DNA of 64,000 nt. It comes from Nocardioides okcheonensis (GTDB taxonomy: Bacteria > Actinomycetota > Actinomycetes > Propionibacteriales > Nocardioidaceae). Both the position numbers and the translations under genes were made by a program. The notes beneath the pieces were generated by a model. It ran no database searches, was not told where the DNA came from, and saw nothing but the letters and a program-made list of their open reading frames with translations. Location: NCBI RefSeq assembly GCF_020991065.1, contig NZ_CP087710.1, positions 1,178,001 to 1,242,000 on the forward strand, given 5' to 3'. This document shows positions 8,535-18,467 of the stretch, in pieces; within the stretch, counting starts at the first letter, position 1; each line of letters opens with the position of its first letter.

Positions 8535-9407
8535 CTAGCGGTTGACGGTGTCCGCGTCGTCCCACAGCGAGCCGTCGACGGGCCACGGCAGCACCTCGAG
8601 GCGGTCGTCGGCCAGCAGGTCGTCGACGAGCGCCCGGCTGCCGCCGACCAGGGTCGAGTCGAGGTCGGTGTCGTTCGACGTCGCCCACGCGCGGTCGGCC
8701 GGCCACCACGCGCTCGGGCTCTGCCACTGGTGCGGGGCCATGACCTCGAGCTGCTCCTCCGCGGACGGCGTCACCGTCACACCGTCGCTGCGGAACCACA
8801 GGGCGCCGCCGGTCTCGCCCAGGGCCCACCTCACGGCGGGCGCCTCCGCGCACAGCGTGGCGACCTGGTCGAGCGGGCGCTCGAAGACGTACGACTCGCG
8901 GACCGGGCGCCGCGTGGTGGGTGCGTCGGCCCACGCGCGCGGCCACAGGCCGTAGCCGACCCAGAACGCCACGAGCGTCCGGGCCGGCGTCGCGGTGTGG
9001 CGGGCGAGCACGTCGGCGAGCGCCTCGAACGACGTCCGGTCGAGGCACCCCACGTCGGGCTCGTTGCCGGGCCACCCCGTGCCGGTCGGGGGGCCGTGGT
9101 CACGCGAGGACCGCCGCCCGGCGAGCGCGTGCCACTGCGCCTGCGGGTGCAGGACCGTGCCGCACTCCGCGGCCACGGTCGCCCAGGTCACCGCGTCCCG
9201 CTCGCGGTCGTGGGCCGGGTGCAGCACCCGGGCGTAGGCCTCGAGGTCGCCCGGCACCAGGAAGCCGACCGCGGCCGGAGTGCCGCCGTCCCACGAGGTG
9301 TCCCACCAGTCCGCCTCGGCCGGGTCAGCGTCGGGGCGGATCGTGGTGAGGTGGGCGCGCCAGCGCCCGAGGTCGCGCTCGGTGCGGCGCGCCCCCGGGC
9401 GGCGCAC
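8535..9407 (-). CDS. Conserved hypothetical protein
   Basis: A 290-residue cytoplasmic protein rich in Trp, Ala and Asp with no signal peptide or membrane segment. I recognise it only as resembling hypothetical proteins of unknown function found in actinobacteria. Visible landmarks are WWDTSWDGGTPAAVGFL near residue 35, VAFWVGYGLWPRAW in the middle and RESYVFERPLDQV later. The stop is 26 nt upstream of the HAD gene start on the same strand. The start at 9407 lies immediately beside the proS stop (9409), so it may be transcribed from proS. Confidence 0.6.
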   Translation of the reverse strand: MRRPGARRTERDLGRWRAHLTTIRPDADPAEADWWDTSWDGGTPAAVGFLVPGDLEAYARVLHPAHDRERDAVTWATVAAECGTVLHPQAQWHALAGRRSSRDHGPPTGTGWPGNEPDVGCLDRTSFEALADVLARHTATPARTLVAFWVGYGLWPRAWADAPTTRRPVRESYVFERPLDQVATLCAEAPAVRWALGETGGALWFRSDGVTVTPSAEEQLEVMAPHQWQSPSAWWPADRAWATSNDTDLDSTLVGGSRALVDDLLADDRLEVLPWPVDGSLWDDADTVNR

Positions 9408-9408
9408 G

Positions 9409-11190
9409 TCAGCCCCGCAGGACCGTGTCGGCGATCCGGGTGGCGGCCTCGGCCACCGCGACGTCCTCGCGGTCGCCGGACTTGCGGTCGCGGACCTCGA
9501 CGACGCCGTCGGCGAGGCCGCGGCCCACGGTGACGATGGTCGGCACGCCGATCAGCTCGGCGTCCTTGAACTTCACGCCGGGGCTGACCTTGCCGGTGCG
9601 GTCGTCGAGCAGCACCTCGAGGCCGGCCTCCTTGAGCTCGCGCGCGAGCTCCTCGGCGGCCCTGAAGATCGCCTCGTCCTTGCCGGCGGCCACCACGTGG
9701 ACGTCGGCGGGCGCGACGTTGCGCGGCCAGCACAGGCCGATGTCGTCGAGGGTGCCCTCGGCGATCGCGGCGACGGCACGCGAGGGGCCGATGCCGTAGG
9801 AGCCCATCGTGACGGTCACGAGCTTGCCGTTCTCGTCCAGCACCTTGAGGCCCAGCGCCTCGGCGTACTTGCGGCCGAGCTGGAAGATGTGGCCCATCTC
9901 GACGCCGCGGGCGGACTCGAGCGTGCCCTCGGCGCAGTTCGGGCACTCGTCGCCGTCGCGGACGTCGGCCGCCTCGATGGTGCCGTCGGGGGTGAAGTCC
10001 CGTCCGACGACGAGGTCGACCACGTGGGACCCGGGCACGTTGGCGCCGGTCACCCAGCGGGTGCCCTCGACCACGCGGGGGTCGACGAGGTAGCGGATGC
10101 CGGACTTCGACTCCTCCCCCAGCGCCTCGGGACCGATGTAGCCCTTGACCAGCGCGGGGTGCTTCGCGAGCTCGGCCTCGTCCATGGGCTCGACCTCGAT
10201 CGGCTCGAGCTGCCCCTCGAGCCGCTTCTGGTCGACCTCGCGGTCGCCGGGCACGCCGATGGCGAGCGGTTCGCGGGTGCCGTCGGGGTGCTTGAGCACC
10301 ACCAGCACGTTCTTCAGCGTGTCGCCGGCCGCCCAGGGCCGGTCGTCGCGGGGGAACGCGGTGTTGAGGTGGTCGACGAGGGTGTCGATGGTGGGGGTGT
10401 CGGGGGTGTCCTCGGCGTGCGCCGCGGGCGCGTCGTCGTACGGGAGCGCGGCCGGCGCGCGCACCGCGACCGCCTCGACGTTGGCGGCGTAGTCGCAGTG
10501 GGTGCAGCGGACGTAGGTGTCCTCTCCGACCTCGGCCTTGGCGAGGAACTCCTCGCTGGCCGAGCCGCCCATCGCGCCCGAGGTCGCCTTGACGATGACG
10601 TACTCGAAGCCGAGCCGGTCGAAGATCCGGATGTAGGCGTCGCGGTGCTTGGCGTAGGACTCGGCGAGGCCGGCGTCGTCGACGTCGAAGGAGTAGGAGT
10701 CCTTCATCACGAACTCGCGGCCGCGCAGCAGCCCCGCGCGGGGACGCGCCTCGTCGCGGTACTTGGTCTGGATCTGGTAGATCGAGAGCGGCAGGTCCTT
10801 GTAGGAGGAGTAGAGGTCCTTCACCACGAGGGTGAACATCTCCTCGTGGGTGGGACCGAGGAGGTAGTCGCCGCCCTTGCGGTCCTGGAGCCGGAAGATG
10901 TTGGGGCCGTACTCGACCCACCGGTTGGTCGCCTCGTAGGGCTCCTTGGGCAGCAGCGCGGGGAACGACAGCTCCTGGGCGCCCATGTCGTCCATCTCCT
11001 CGCGGATGATGGCCTCGATCCGGCGCAGCACGCGCAGCCCCAGCGGCAGCCAGGTGTAGATGCCGGGCGCGTTGCGGCGGATGTAGCCGGCGCGCACGAG
11101 CAGCCTGTGGCTCGGCACCTCGGCGTCGTTCGGGTCGTCGCGCAGGGTGCGCACGAACAGGGTCGACATGCGGAGGATGCGGCCAGTCAT
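9409..11190 (-). CDS. proS: Prolyl-tRNA synthetase
   Basis: ProS charges tRNA-Pro in the cytoplasm. The 593-residue protein is the bacterial type with an insertion (editing) domain between the class II motifs. The N-terminus [20 protein letters not shown], the motif 2 segment [22 protein letters not shown] (shortened here) and the C-terminal anticodon-binding domain are all recognisable. The chosen start is the ATG at 11190, 6 nt after TATGGT on the minus strand, consistent with leaderless transcription. It stands alone apart from the hypothetical gene directly downstream. Confidence 0.97.
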   Translation of the reverse strand: MTGRILRMSTLFVRTLRDDPNDAEVPSHRLLVRAGYIRRNAPGIYTWLPLGLRVLRRIEAIIREEMDDMGAQELSFPALLPKEPYEATNRWVEYGPNIFRLQDRKGGDYLLGPTHEEMFTLVVKDLYSSYKDLPLSIYQIQTKYRDEARPRAGLLRGREFVMKDSYSFDVDDAGLAESYAKHRDAYIRIFDRLGFEYVIVKATSGAMGGSASEEFLAKAEVGEDTYVRCTHCDYAANVEAVAVRAPAALPYDDAPAAHAEDTPDTPTIDTLVDHLNTAFPRDDRPWAAGDTLKNVLVVLKHPDGTREPLAIGVPGDREVDQKRLEGQLEPIEVEPMDEAELAKHPALVKGYIGPEALGEESKSGIRYLVDPRVVEGTRWVTGANVPGSHVVDLVVGRDFTPDGTIEAADVRDGDECPNCAEGTLESARGVEMGHIFQLGRKYAEALGLKVLDENGKLVTVTMGSYGIGPSRAVAAIAEGTLDDIGLCWPRNVAPADVHVVAAGKDEAIFRAAEELARELKEAGLEVLLDDRTGKVSPGVKFKDAELIGVPTIVTVGRGLADGVVEVRDRKSGDREDVAVAEAATRIADTVLRG

Positions 11191-11308
11191 GGCGCAACCA
11201 TAGGTGCGGGCGTCCGGACGCCGCGAACCAGATTCCCCCGCGGACGGCGCAACCCCGCGGGGGCGCACCGCGTCTCCCTCAGGAGAGCACTCACCAGGGG
11301 GAACCACC

Positions 11309-12253
11309 ATGCGTCGTACGACCGCAGCCGCACTCGTCGCGGCCCTCGCCGCGGGCCTCGGGCTCGTCGCGCCCGCCGGGGCCGCCGCGCCCACCACCGA
11401 GCTGCAGCCGCAGCGCCTCGACCGGGGGCCCGACCAGGCGGTGGCGCACGTCGAGGACTTCGACTTCGTCGCCGGTGACCTGAAGGTGGACCTCGTCGGC
11501 CGGGTGGTCCGGGTGATCGGCGCCTCCGGCGACGGCTGGATCGTGGGGACCGACCGCCGACGTGTGGTGCGCATCGGGCCCGACGGCAGCACCCTGACGC
11601 TGCTGCGCAAGGTCGACGTCACCCTCACCACGCTGAGCGAGGACGGCAGCCGGCTGGTCACGCTCGACCACTCGGCCCGCCGCCGTACCGCCGTGCAGAC
11701 GTTCTCGGCGCTCGACGGCTCGGCCGGACCGGAGCGCACGTTCGACGGCTATCCCGAGGTGGTCACCGCCGACGCGCGGCAGGTGCTGGTGCGCCACGAC
11801 GGGCGGTTGGTGCGGTGGCGGACCGGGCCCGACCGGGTCCGCCTCGTGACCCGCCGCCTCTCCGCCCTCGCCAGCATCGAGCACGACCTGCTCGAGACCT
11901 ACACCAAGGACCCGTACCTCGGGGGCTGTGTCCGGATGGTGCGGCTCAGCGACCTCACGCAGACGGTGTGGCGCTCGTGCAGCGACCGGGTGGTGGCGCT
12001 CTCCCCCGACGGCACCCGGATGCTGACCTTCGGGATCCTGGTCGACGGCCTCGGCCCCGGCGAGATCGACCTGCGCGAGGTCGGCGGCAAGCGGTTGGCC
12101 ACGTGGACCACGAACTGGTTCGGCGGCTGGCAGTGGGAGACGCCCGACGCGGTGCTGCTGCAGGTCAACGGGCAGCGGAGGTCGTCGGTCGTGCGCTGCA
12201 TGCTCGACGCGTGCGAGAACGCCACCGACCCGGAGCCGGTGCAGGTGCCCTGA
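11309..12253 (+). CDS. Secreted protein with probable beta-propeller repeats (paralogue of the gene at 17387)
   Basis: The 314-residue product starts with a signal peptide ([20 protein letters not shown], then an alanine-rich cleavage region) and is otherwise made of short beta-rich segments with WD/TolB-like GxDG and SPDGTRM motifs. It ends with a cysteine-containing tail, [16 protein letters not shown]. Cysteine pairs (LGGC...WRSC) suggest disulphides outside the membrane. The start ATG at 11309 follows AGGGGGAACC. The gene at 17387-18360 shares the layout and the C-terminal motif, and the two flank the CHAT/subtilase/sigma cluster. The molecular function is unknown. Confidence 0.7.
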   Translation: MRRTTAAALVAALAAGLGLVAPAGAAAPTTELQPQRLDRGPDQAVAHVEDFDFVAGDLKVDLVGRVVRVIGASGDGWIVGTDRRRVVRIGPDGSTLTLLRKVDVTLTTLSEDGSRLVTLDHSARRRTAVQTFSALDGSAGPERTFDGYPEVVTADARQVLVRHDGRLVRWRTGPDRVRLVTRRLSALASIEHDLLETYTKDPYLGGCVRMVRLSDLTQTVWRSCSDRVVALSPDGTRMLTFGILVDGLGPGEIDLREVGGKRLATWTTNWFGGWQWETPDAVLLQVNGQRRSSVVRCMLDACENATDPEPVQVP

Positions 12254-12256
12254 GCC

Positions 12257-14839
12257 TCAGGTCCCCATCGCGGTGAACGACGCCGCCGTGGCGGTCAGCA
12301 CCGGGTCGGTGCCGGCGGCCGACCGGGCGGCGTGCAGGGCCTCTCCCAGGCCGACGCCCTTCCGCAGCGCCGTGTGCAGCGCGACCATCACCTCGACGGT
12401 GGCGGCGTCGTCGACCTCTGCGAGCGCGGACACCACCCCGGCGGTGCCCATCGACAGCAGGGCGGCCGAGAGCCCCAGGAGCTCCTGGTCGCCGACGGGG
12501 GCCAGCACCCCTGACTCGCACGCCGAGAGGACGACCCGGTGCGGCGGGTGGCGCAGCTGCTGCAGGTCGTGGACCAGGAGCGGCCCGTCGGCGAGCGACA
12601 GCGAGGAGAACAGCGGGCTGTCCTCGCGGAACCGGCCGTGGGCCGCCACGTGGGCCAGGGACGCACCGTCGAGGGCCGCGAGCGTCGCTGCCGCCGTGGC
12701 GTCGTCGCCGTCCAGCACCTCCGCGGACGGGTCGTCGGCCGCGATGACCGGCACCTCGGCCCCGCCGCTGCCCAGCCCGGGACCCACGACCATGACCCGT
12801 CGGTCGCCGTGCGGCGCCGCCGAGCGCGCCCGGAGCCACAGCCGCGCCGACGGAGCGGTGGTGAACGGACGGTCGGCGAGGTCGGGGAGCACGCCCCACG
12901 GGACGCCCTGGAGCGCCGTGGTCGGCGACACCACGAAGCGCGCGTCACCCACCCCGTCGAGGGCGTGACCGAGCAGCGCGTCCTGCAGCCGGCGTCCGGC
13001 CACGTCGACCTGCGCGCGACGTCCGCGCGCGGCCTGGCGCAGCGTGAAGAGGGAGAAGTCGACCGCGCGGGAGGCTGCCGCGGCGTCGCCGCCGACCCGG
13101 TGCCGCACGCGCCCGCGACCCGCCACCAGCGCGTGCAGGACGCCGTCGACCTCGGTCAGCTCGACGAGGACGGTGTCGTCGGCGGCCAGCGCCGCCAGCA
13201 GGGCTCCGACGTCGACGCCCTGGGCCGACTGCTCGGCCCCCCGCGCGTGGAGCAGCCGCTGCCGCACCGACTGCTCGAGCCGGGTGACGCGTGCCTGGAG
13301 CCGGTCGGTCGGCTCCCCTGCCGCGTGCGCCTCGGCCAGCCGCTGGTGCAGGGCCCGCAGCGCGGCCAGGTCGGTGGAGGTGTCGGGATCGTGACCGGCC
13401 CGCGCCGCAGGGACCGCGATGGTCGTGGCCCGCCAGCGCTCCGCCCAGCGCAGGAGCTGTCGCGCGTCGCCGGACGCGAGCGCGGTGCGCGTGCCGAGCT
13501 CGGCGAGGTCCGAGCCGTGCACGGACGTACGCGCTCGCAGCTCCTGGCTGCCGAGGGTCGCCCGGTGGTGGTCGAGAGCCGTCAACCCCCGCTCACACGC
13601 CCGCAGCACGGCGCTCGTGTCGCCGACCGCCGCTCCCTGGCGCGCCCGGGCGAGCCAGCCGAGCGCGCGGGTGGTGCCGAGCGGGGCCAGCCGGTTCGCG
13701 GCGGCCTCCTCCAGCCACCGGTCACCGAGGCCGCGCGCCCGGTCCGAGGACACCCGTGCGGCCAGCCCGGCGCCGACGAGCAGCGCCTGCGGGAGCTCCG
13801 GCGCGCCTGCCTCCCGCGCCGCGTCGACGACCTCCTCCATCCGGGCGAGCAGGCGGCCCGGCCGGTCGGTCGCCCCGCGACGGGCCGTGACGGCCAGCAG
13901 CTCGGCGGCGACCCACTCCCGTCGCCGCCCCTGCCCGCGGAGCAACCTGCTCGCCTCGTCCGCGGCCGACCGGGCCCGGTCGGTGTCGCCGGCGTCGAGC
14001 GCCGCGCCCGCCAGCGCGATCAGCAGGTCGGCCCGCTCGACCGCCAGGAGCGGGCGGGCAACGAGCGCTCGCTCGACGACGCCGAGCGCGTCACTGGCCA
14101 GCCCGCCGGCGAGGTAGGCCGTGCAGCGGTCGTAGACCAGCTCGGGGCTCGTGACTCCCACCGCGTCGAACCGGGCGTCCGCGTCGGCGTAGAGCTCCAG
14201 CGCGCGAGGCAGGTCGCCCTCGAGGTAGGCCAGCCATCCGTGGTTGTGCACGTTGATGGCCGCCGCCGACTGCTGGCCGAGCGCCTCGTGGATGGCCAGC
14301 GAGTCGTCGAAGGCTCGACGCGCGGCGACCAGGTCGCCCAGCCCCGCCGAGGTCCAGCCGACCAGGTTGAGCGCCCTCGCGAGCCAGATCTCGTCGCCGG
14401 AGTCCTCGAGGATCGCGACGGCCCGGCGGAGGTCGTGGAGGCTCGCCTCGAGCTCGGCGAAGTAGAAGGCGCGGACCCGGGCGCGGCGGACCAGCACGCG
14501 GGCGAGCGGCACGCCCTCGAGTCCCGCGGTGGCCCGGTCGAGCTCGGCCAGGCCCGCCCTCGTGCGTCCGACGTGGACGAGGGTGCTGCCGAGCGTCGCG
14601 CGCACGTCGGCCTCGCGGTCGCCGTCGACCCCCTTCGCGAGGCGCAACGCGTGCTTCAGGTGCGCCAGCGCGTCGTCGGTCCGGCCGACGTCGCGCAGGA
14701 CGATGGCGGCCACCTGGTGGCCGATCGAGGCCACGGCCGGGTCGGGGTCGGGGACCAGCTCGGCCTCGGCCCGACGTCTCGACTCCTCGGGGTCGGAGAA
14801 CAGCGTGCGCAGCAGCTCCTCCGCGTCGGCCCTCTCCAC
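12257..14839 (-). CDS. TPR-CHAT protease-like protein
   Basis: An 860-residue protein with about 500 N-terminal residues of TPR-like helical repeats (for example YADADARFDAVG and ALGWLARARQGAAVGD) and a C-terminal CHAT domain, a caspase-like cysteine protease fold. The expected dyad is present: His734 in HVAAHGRF and Cys774 in LSACESGV, 40 residues apart. There is no signal peptide, so it acts inside the cell. In characterised systems TPR-CHAT proteins are activated by a partner and cut specific targets, as in type III-E CRISPR; whether that holds here is inference. It is next to a subtilase, a sigma factor and a small partner gene. The start is a GTG at 14839. Confidence 0.85.
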   Translation of the reverse strand: MERADAEELLRTLFSDPEESRRRAEAELVPDPDPAVASIGHQVAAIVLRDVGRTDDALAHLKHALRLAKGVDGDREADVRATLGSTLVHVGRTRAGLAELDRATAGLEGVPLARVLVRRARVRAFYFAELEASLHDLRRAVAILEDSGDEIWLARALNLVGWTSAGLGDLVAARRAFDDSLAIHEALGQQSAAAINVHNHGWLAYLEGDLPRALELYADADARFDAVGVTSPELVYDRCTAYLAGGLASDALGVVERALVARPLLAVERADLLIALAGAALDAGDTDRARSAADEASRLLRGQGRRREWVAAELLAVTARRGATDRPGRLLARMEEVVDAAREAGAPELPQALLVGAGLAARVSSDRARGLGDRWLEEAAANRLAPLGTTRALGWLARARQGAAVGDTSAVLRACERGLTALDHHRATLGSQELRARTSVHGSDLAELGTRTALASGDARQLLRWAERWRATTIAVPAARAGHDPDTSTDLAALRALHQRLAEAHAAGEPTDRLQARVTRLEQSVRQRLLHARGAEQSAQGVDVGALLAALAADDTVLVELTEVDGVLHALVAGRGRVRHRVGGDAAAASRAVDFSLFTLRQAARGRRAQVDVAGRRLQDALLGHALDGVGDARFVVSPTTALQGVPWGVLPDLADRPFTTAPSARLWLRARSAAPHGDRRVMVVGPGLGSGGAEVPVIAADDPSAEVLDGDDATAAATLAALDGASLAHVAAHGRFREDSPLFSSLSLADGPLLVHDLQQLRHPPHRVVLSACESGVLAPVGDQELLGLSAALLSMGTAGVVSALAEVDDAATVEVMVALHTALRKGVGLGEALHAARSAAGTDPVLTATAASFTAMGT

Positions 14840-14919
14840 GGCACCATCCTTGCCGATCCCCGACGAAAGTCGGCGCGAACCACTCCACGCGGCGGCGAAG
14901 CGGGGCTAGCGTCGCCACC

Positions 14920-16197
14920 ATGGGCGACTGGAAGATCGGCGACGACCGACGACGACGCAGCACCGACCAGCTCCGCGACCTCGATCGCGCGAACGACGGC
15001 CAGGTGTTCTGGGACACGGAGGCCCCGGCCGACTTCACCTACCTCTTCCATCCCGACCACGTCCTCGTCGGCGCCGAGGACGTCGAGGACTTCGAGGCGT
15101 TCGCGGCCCGGCTGGACAAGGGCGTGCTGGCCGAGCCGCCCCGGCGCGACGACGTGCGCCTGCTCGGCGGCGACCTCGTCCGCTACGTCCTCGCGCCCCG
15201 GCCCGGCGGGGAGAGCGTGCCCGACGTGCTCGCGCTGCTCGAGCGTGACGGCCTCAGGCTCGGCGCGGCCACCCCCGACCACTGGGTCCACGTCAGCCCG
15301 GGCGGCGGGGGCGGGGGCCAGGCCTGCCCCGCCACGGAGCCCGAGGAGACCGGCCTGACCGAGCCGTGGCCGCCGGTGGCACCGCAGGACGAGGGCTGCG
15401 AGGTGAAGGTCGTCGTCGTCGACACCGGCTGGAACCCGCCGTCGGGGTCGGACGGGCGTACGCCGTGGCTCAAGGGCGTCGACGGCGACGACGAGCTCAA
15501 CGGCCCGGACCTGCGCCCCTACGCCGGCCACGGCACGTTCATCGCGGGCGTCGTGCGCTGCCTGGCGCCGCGGACGGAGGTCTTCGTCGAGGGCTTCGCG
15601 GTCGGCGGGGTCGGCGGGGGCGGCATCCTCGAGTCGGAGATCGTGGGTCAGCTCGAGGAGGCGATGGCGCACCATCCGCAGGTCATCAACCTGTCGGCCG
15701 GCTGCCGCACCCGCCTGGACCTGCCTTCCCTGGCGTTCGCCCGCTTCCACCGTCGGCACCTGCGCGGCAAGGACGTCGTGGTCGTGGCCGCCGCCGGCAA
15801 CGACGGGTGGGCGGCACCGTTCTGGCCCGCGGCCTTCGACTGGGCCGTCGGCGTCGGGTCGCTCGACCGCGACGGCCGGGTGTCGAGCTTCTCCAACTAC
15901 GGCGTCTCCGCCGACGTCTACGCGCTCGGCCGCAACATCGTGAACGCCTTCCCCGACGGGACGTTCGTCTGCCACGAGTCGCCGAACAAGGGCGACGTGC
16001 GGGTGTTCTCCACCGGCCTGGCGCGGTGGAGCGGCACGTCGTTCGCGGCACCCGTCGTCGCGGGGCTCATCGCGCGCCAGATCAGCGAGACCGGGTCGTC
16101 GGCCGCCGACGCGCGCGACGCCGTCCTGGCCCGCGCCGTCTACGACTCCGACCCCGTGATCGGCCCGCACCAGGAGCTGCGCCAGCCCTACGCCTGA
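14920..16197 (+). CDS. S8-family (subtilisin-like) serine peptidase, cytoplasmic
   Basis: The 425-residue protein carries a complete subtilase triad: Asp168 (VVVVDTG), His204 (AGHGTFIAG) and Ser374 (WSGTSFAAPVVAG), with the oxyanion asparagine at 294 (AAAGNDG). The first 120 residues form a separate domain ending in a glycine run, perhaps an inhibitory or regulatory prodomain. There is no signal peptide, which is unusual for this family and points to an intracellular target. The ATG at 14920 is 7 nt after TAGCGT, so it is probably leaderless. It is transcribed divergently from the CHAT gene and converges on the sigma factor operon. Confidence 0.9.
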   Translation: MGDWKIGDDRRRRSTDQLRDLDRANDGQVFWDTEAPADFTYLFHPDHVLVGAEDVEDFEAFAARLDKGVLAEPPRRDDVRLLGGDLVRYVLAPRPGGESVPDVLALLERDGLRLGAATPDHWVHVSPGGGGGGQACPATEPEETGLTEPWPPVAPQDEGCEVKVVVVDTGWNPPSGSDGRTPWLKGVDGDDELNGPDLRPYAGHGTFIAGVVRCLAPRTEVFVEGFAVGGVGGGGILESEIVGQLEEAMAHHPQVINLSAGCRTRLDLPSLAFARFHRRHLRGKDVVVVAAAGNDGWAAPFWPAAFDWAVGVGSLDRDGRVSSFSNYGVSADVYALGRNIVNAFPDGTFVCHESPNKGDVRVFSTGLARWSGTSFAAPVVAGLIARQISETGSSAADARDAVLARAVYDSDPVIGPHQELRQPYA

Positions 16198-16204
16198 CCG
16201 GGCG

Positions 16205-16666
16205 TCAGACCTCGACCCAGTGGCTGCTCGCGACCACTCCCCCGAAGCGCACCGTGAACCGCAGCGTGCCGCGGGCGTGGGCGAGGAGGGTGAAGAAGCC
16301 GAACTCGTCGAGCGGCGTCGACCACGACTCGCCCGCCCGGGTCTCGACGGCGACCACGACGTCCGTCGGGTCGGCGCCGGGCTCGAGGTCGAGCACCTGC
16401 CCGCTGAACTGCTCGCCGTCGATCTCGGCCTCCAGCGACCAGCCGGCGGCGGCGCTGAAGGACAGCATCCGGGCCGTGCCCAGTCCGCGGACCGCGGCGA
16501 GGCCCTCGTCGGCGGAGTCGCGGACCAGCACCAGCAGCTCCCACTCCTCGTCGAGGTCGGCCGCGGCGACGGTCGCGACCATGATGGGGCCCAGCCCTGG
16601 CGGCGGCGGGTCGGCGGCCTGCCACATCCGGCGCAGGTCGGCGAGCAGCCTCTCGTCGTCGCTCAT
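16205..16666 (-). CDS. Small conserved partner of the sigma factor in the CHAT cluster
   Basis: A 153-residue soluble protein. Its N-terminus (DERLLADLRRMWQAADPPPPGL) resembles the start of proteins I recall being encoded next to sigma factors and CHAT proteins in actinobacteria. The rest is beta-rich (SFSAAAGWSLEAEIDGEQFSG, GTLRFTVRFGG), suggesting an immunoglobulin-like or prealbumin-like domain. Its ATG at 16666 overlaps the sigma factor stop by 4 nt, so both are made from one transcript. A role as an anti-sigma factor or as a substrate of the nearby proteases is a plausible but untested inference. Confidence 0.65.
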   Translation of the reverse strand: MSDDERLLADLRRMWQAADPPPPGLGPIMVATVAAADLDEEWELLVLVRDSADEGLAAVRGLGTARMLSFSAAAGWSLEAEIDGEQFSGQVLDLEPGADPTDVVVAVETRAGESWSTPLDEFGFFTLLAHARGTLRFTVRFGGVVASSHWVEV

Positions 16667-17256
16667 GCGGGTCCCCCCTCGGTCAGCGCGGTGCGCACCT
16701 TCGCCAGGCACCGGGCCCGCGTGGGGCCGATGCTCCCCACGGGCATGTCCAGCTCCCGGCTCAGTGAGCGGTAGTCGGGTCGTTCCATGAAGGCCACCAC
16801 GCGCAGCAGCTTGCGGCACCTCTCGTCGACGGAGGCGACCGCCCGCCACAGGCGGGCGCTCTCGTCGTCCAGCACGGCGATCGCCTCGGCCGACTCCTCG
16901 TCGGGCAGCCGGGCGGCGAGCGCCTCGTCCTGCACGGGGGTGGCGCGTCGCGCCTTCCGTGCGTGGTCGGCGGCGCCGCGCCTGGCCGACGTGATCAGCC
17001 AGGACGCGACCGCCTTCGGGTCCTCGATGGTCTGGTGCAGCCTCACGAACCCCAACCACGTCGCCGCGACGACGTCCTCCGTCGCCTGGCGATCGTGTCC
17101 GTAGGCTCGCACCACGTGCCAGAGCACCGGCGTCATCGTGGTCACCAGATCGTCCACCGCCGTGGCGTCCCCTGCGCGCCACGCCGTGAACGCCCCACTG
17201 GCTGTTTCCCACGGCGACTCATGGAGCTGCCCCTCAGCCCCTCGGTTCTCCGACAT
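16663..17256 (-). CDS. ECF-type RNA polymerase sigma factor
   Basis: A 197-residue sigma-70 family protein with region 2 at about residues 25-95 (LWHVVRAYGHDRQATEDVVAA) and region 4 at about 135-190 (CRKLLRVVAFMERPDYRSLS followed by a helix-turn-helix). Region 4 appears to read DMPVGSIGPTRARCLAKVR, a typical recognition helix. Upstream in-frame ATGs at 17265 and 17274 are also possible. It is cotranscribed with the small partner gene (4-nt overlap) and sits in the CHAT/subtilase cluster, so it likely drives genes of that cluster or the flanking secreted-protein genes. Confidence 0.85.
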   Translation of the reverse strand: MSENRGAEGQLHESPWETASGAFTAWRAGDATAVDDLVTTMTPVLWHVVRAYGHDRQATEDVVAATWLGFVRLHQTIEDPKAVASWLITSARRGAADHARKARRATPVQDEALAARLPDEESAEAIAVLDDESARLWRAVASVDERCRKLLRVVAFMERPDYRSLSRELDMPVGSIGPTRARCLAKVRTALTEGGPA

Positions 17257-17386
17257 GGTGACCATTGTCCCCATGTCAGTACAGGTGGCGTCACCCGGCG
17301 CGGTGATACACGCTGACGAACTTTTTTCTTGTCCGAGGGCGTCCGCCGCGAGGACACTCGAGCCCGGGAGACCCTCGGGAGGAACC

Positions 17387-18360
17387 ATGAGCCACCTCGT
17401 CCGCGCGACCGTCGTCGTCGCCGCCCTGCTCGCGACGTCCGCGGCGCCCGCCACAGGGGTGCGGCCGCGGCGGGCGCGACCCGCCTCGAGCCCGACCGGC
17501 TCGCCCGCGGCGCCGACCTGGTCCGGCCCTACGTCGAGGGGCAGGTGGTCGTCGACGGCGACCTGCGCGTGCCCGTCGACCTGCGGCGCCCGGTGCTGCT
17601 CGGACGCGGACCCGGCGGCTGGGTCGTCGCTGACCGCCGCACCGCCCGGGCGTTCCTCGTCGACCGCGACGGCTCCGCGCGCCGGCTGCCCGGCGCCTCG
17701 ACCGAGTCGGTGCTGAGCGCGGACGGACGGTTCTACACGACCGCCGGCCTCGTCTCGGACGGCGAGAACGTGGTCGCCGTGCGCCGCACCAGGGACGGGA
17801 CCCGGGTCGCCTCGCGGGTGTTCCGCAGCTGGATCGACGAGAACGTCGGTCGCTTCGTCTCGCCGATCGACGTCGCCGGGCGCCGGGTGCTCCTCGGCGG
17901 TAGCGGCGGGCGGGTGATGGTGTGGCAGTGGCCGCGCGACCGGCTCCGCACCGTCAAGGACGACCGGTGGCACCTGCAGGCGGGCAGCCTCGCCGACGAC
18001 GTCGCGGCCGGCTGGACGGCTCCGGGGCAGCGCTGCACCTTCGTCGCGCCACTGTCTCGCCCCGGTCGGCAGACCTGGCGCTCGTGCACCGAGCGGGTCC
18101 TGGCGTTCGCCCCCGGAGGACGCCGGATGGTGACCGTCGACAACGGCGTGGAGCCGTCGTTCCAGCCGGTCCGGCAGATCACGCTGCGTCGCACCGACGG
18201 TCGGGTGCTGGGCCGGTGGAGCGCGGTTCGCATCGAGGACGTCACCTTCGAGTCGGCGACACGGGTCACCTTCCGCCTCGTGGGGACGACGCAGACCTCG
18301 ATGGTGCGCTGCTCCGCCTCGCGGTGCGCGAACGCCTCCGACCCCGTGCCGGTCGGCTAG
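17387..18360 (+). pseudogene. Secreted protein paralogous to the gene at 11309, frameshifted after the signal peptide
   Basis: A signal peptide begins at the ATG at 17387 (MSHLVRATVVVAALLATSAA) after the ribosome-binding site GGGAGGAA. The remainder, from about AAAAGATRLEPDRL onward, is in another frame and stays open to 18360. The break lies around 17452-17463, next to a GGGG run, and the total length is not a multiple of three. The body has the same beta-rich layout, WRSC motif and C-terminal tail (SMVRCSASRCANASDP) as the gene at 11309. Either the sequence has a small error here or this copy no longer makes an exported protein. Confidence 0.65.
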
Positions 18361-18390
18361 GTGGTGCACGTCACCTGGTTGTCGACACCA

Positions 18391-18418
18391 CGAACGACCG
18401 GATCTGCCGATGAGCGGA
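18391..18418 (+). repeat. Cassette-boundary repeat copy 1
   Basis: Single-box copy (AACGACCGGATCTGCCG then ATGAGCGG) between the secreted-protein gene and the first island gene. It marks the left end of the island. Confidence 0.8.
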
Positions 18419-18467
18419 AGGCTTGGGCTCGGTGCTTTTCACCGGGCCGTGCTGCGATGCTGTCGGG

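Noticed and set aside
12539..15358. Very long plus-strand open frame opposite the CHAT gene, and similar ones at 23479-26223 and 41844-44630
   Set aside because: They are mirror images of real minus-strand genes. High GC keeps the opposite frames open; they have no domain content or ribosome-binding sites.
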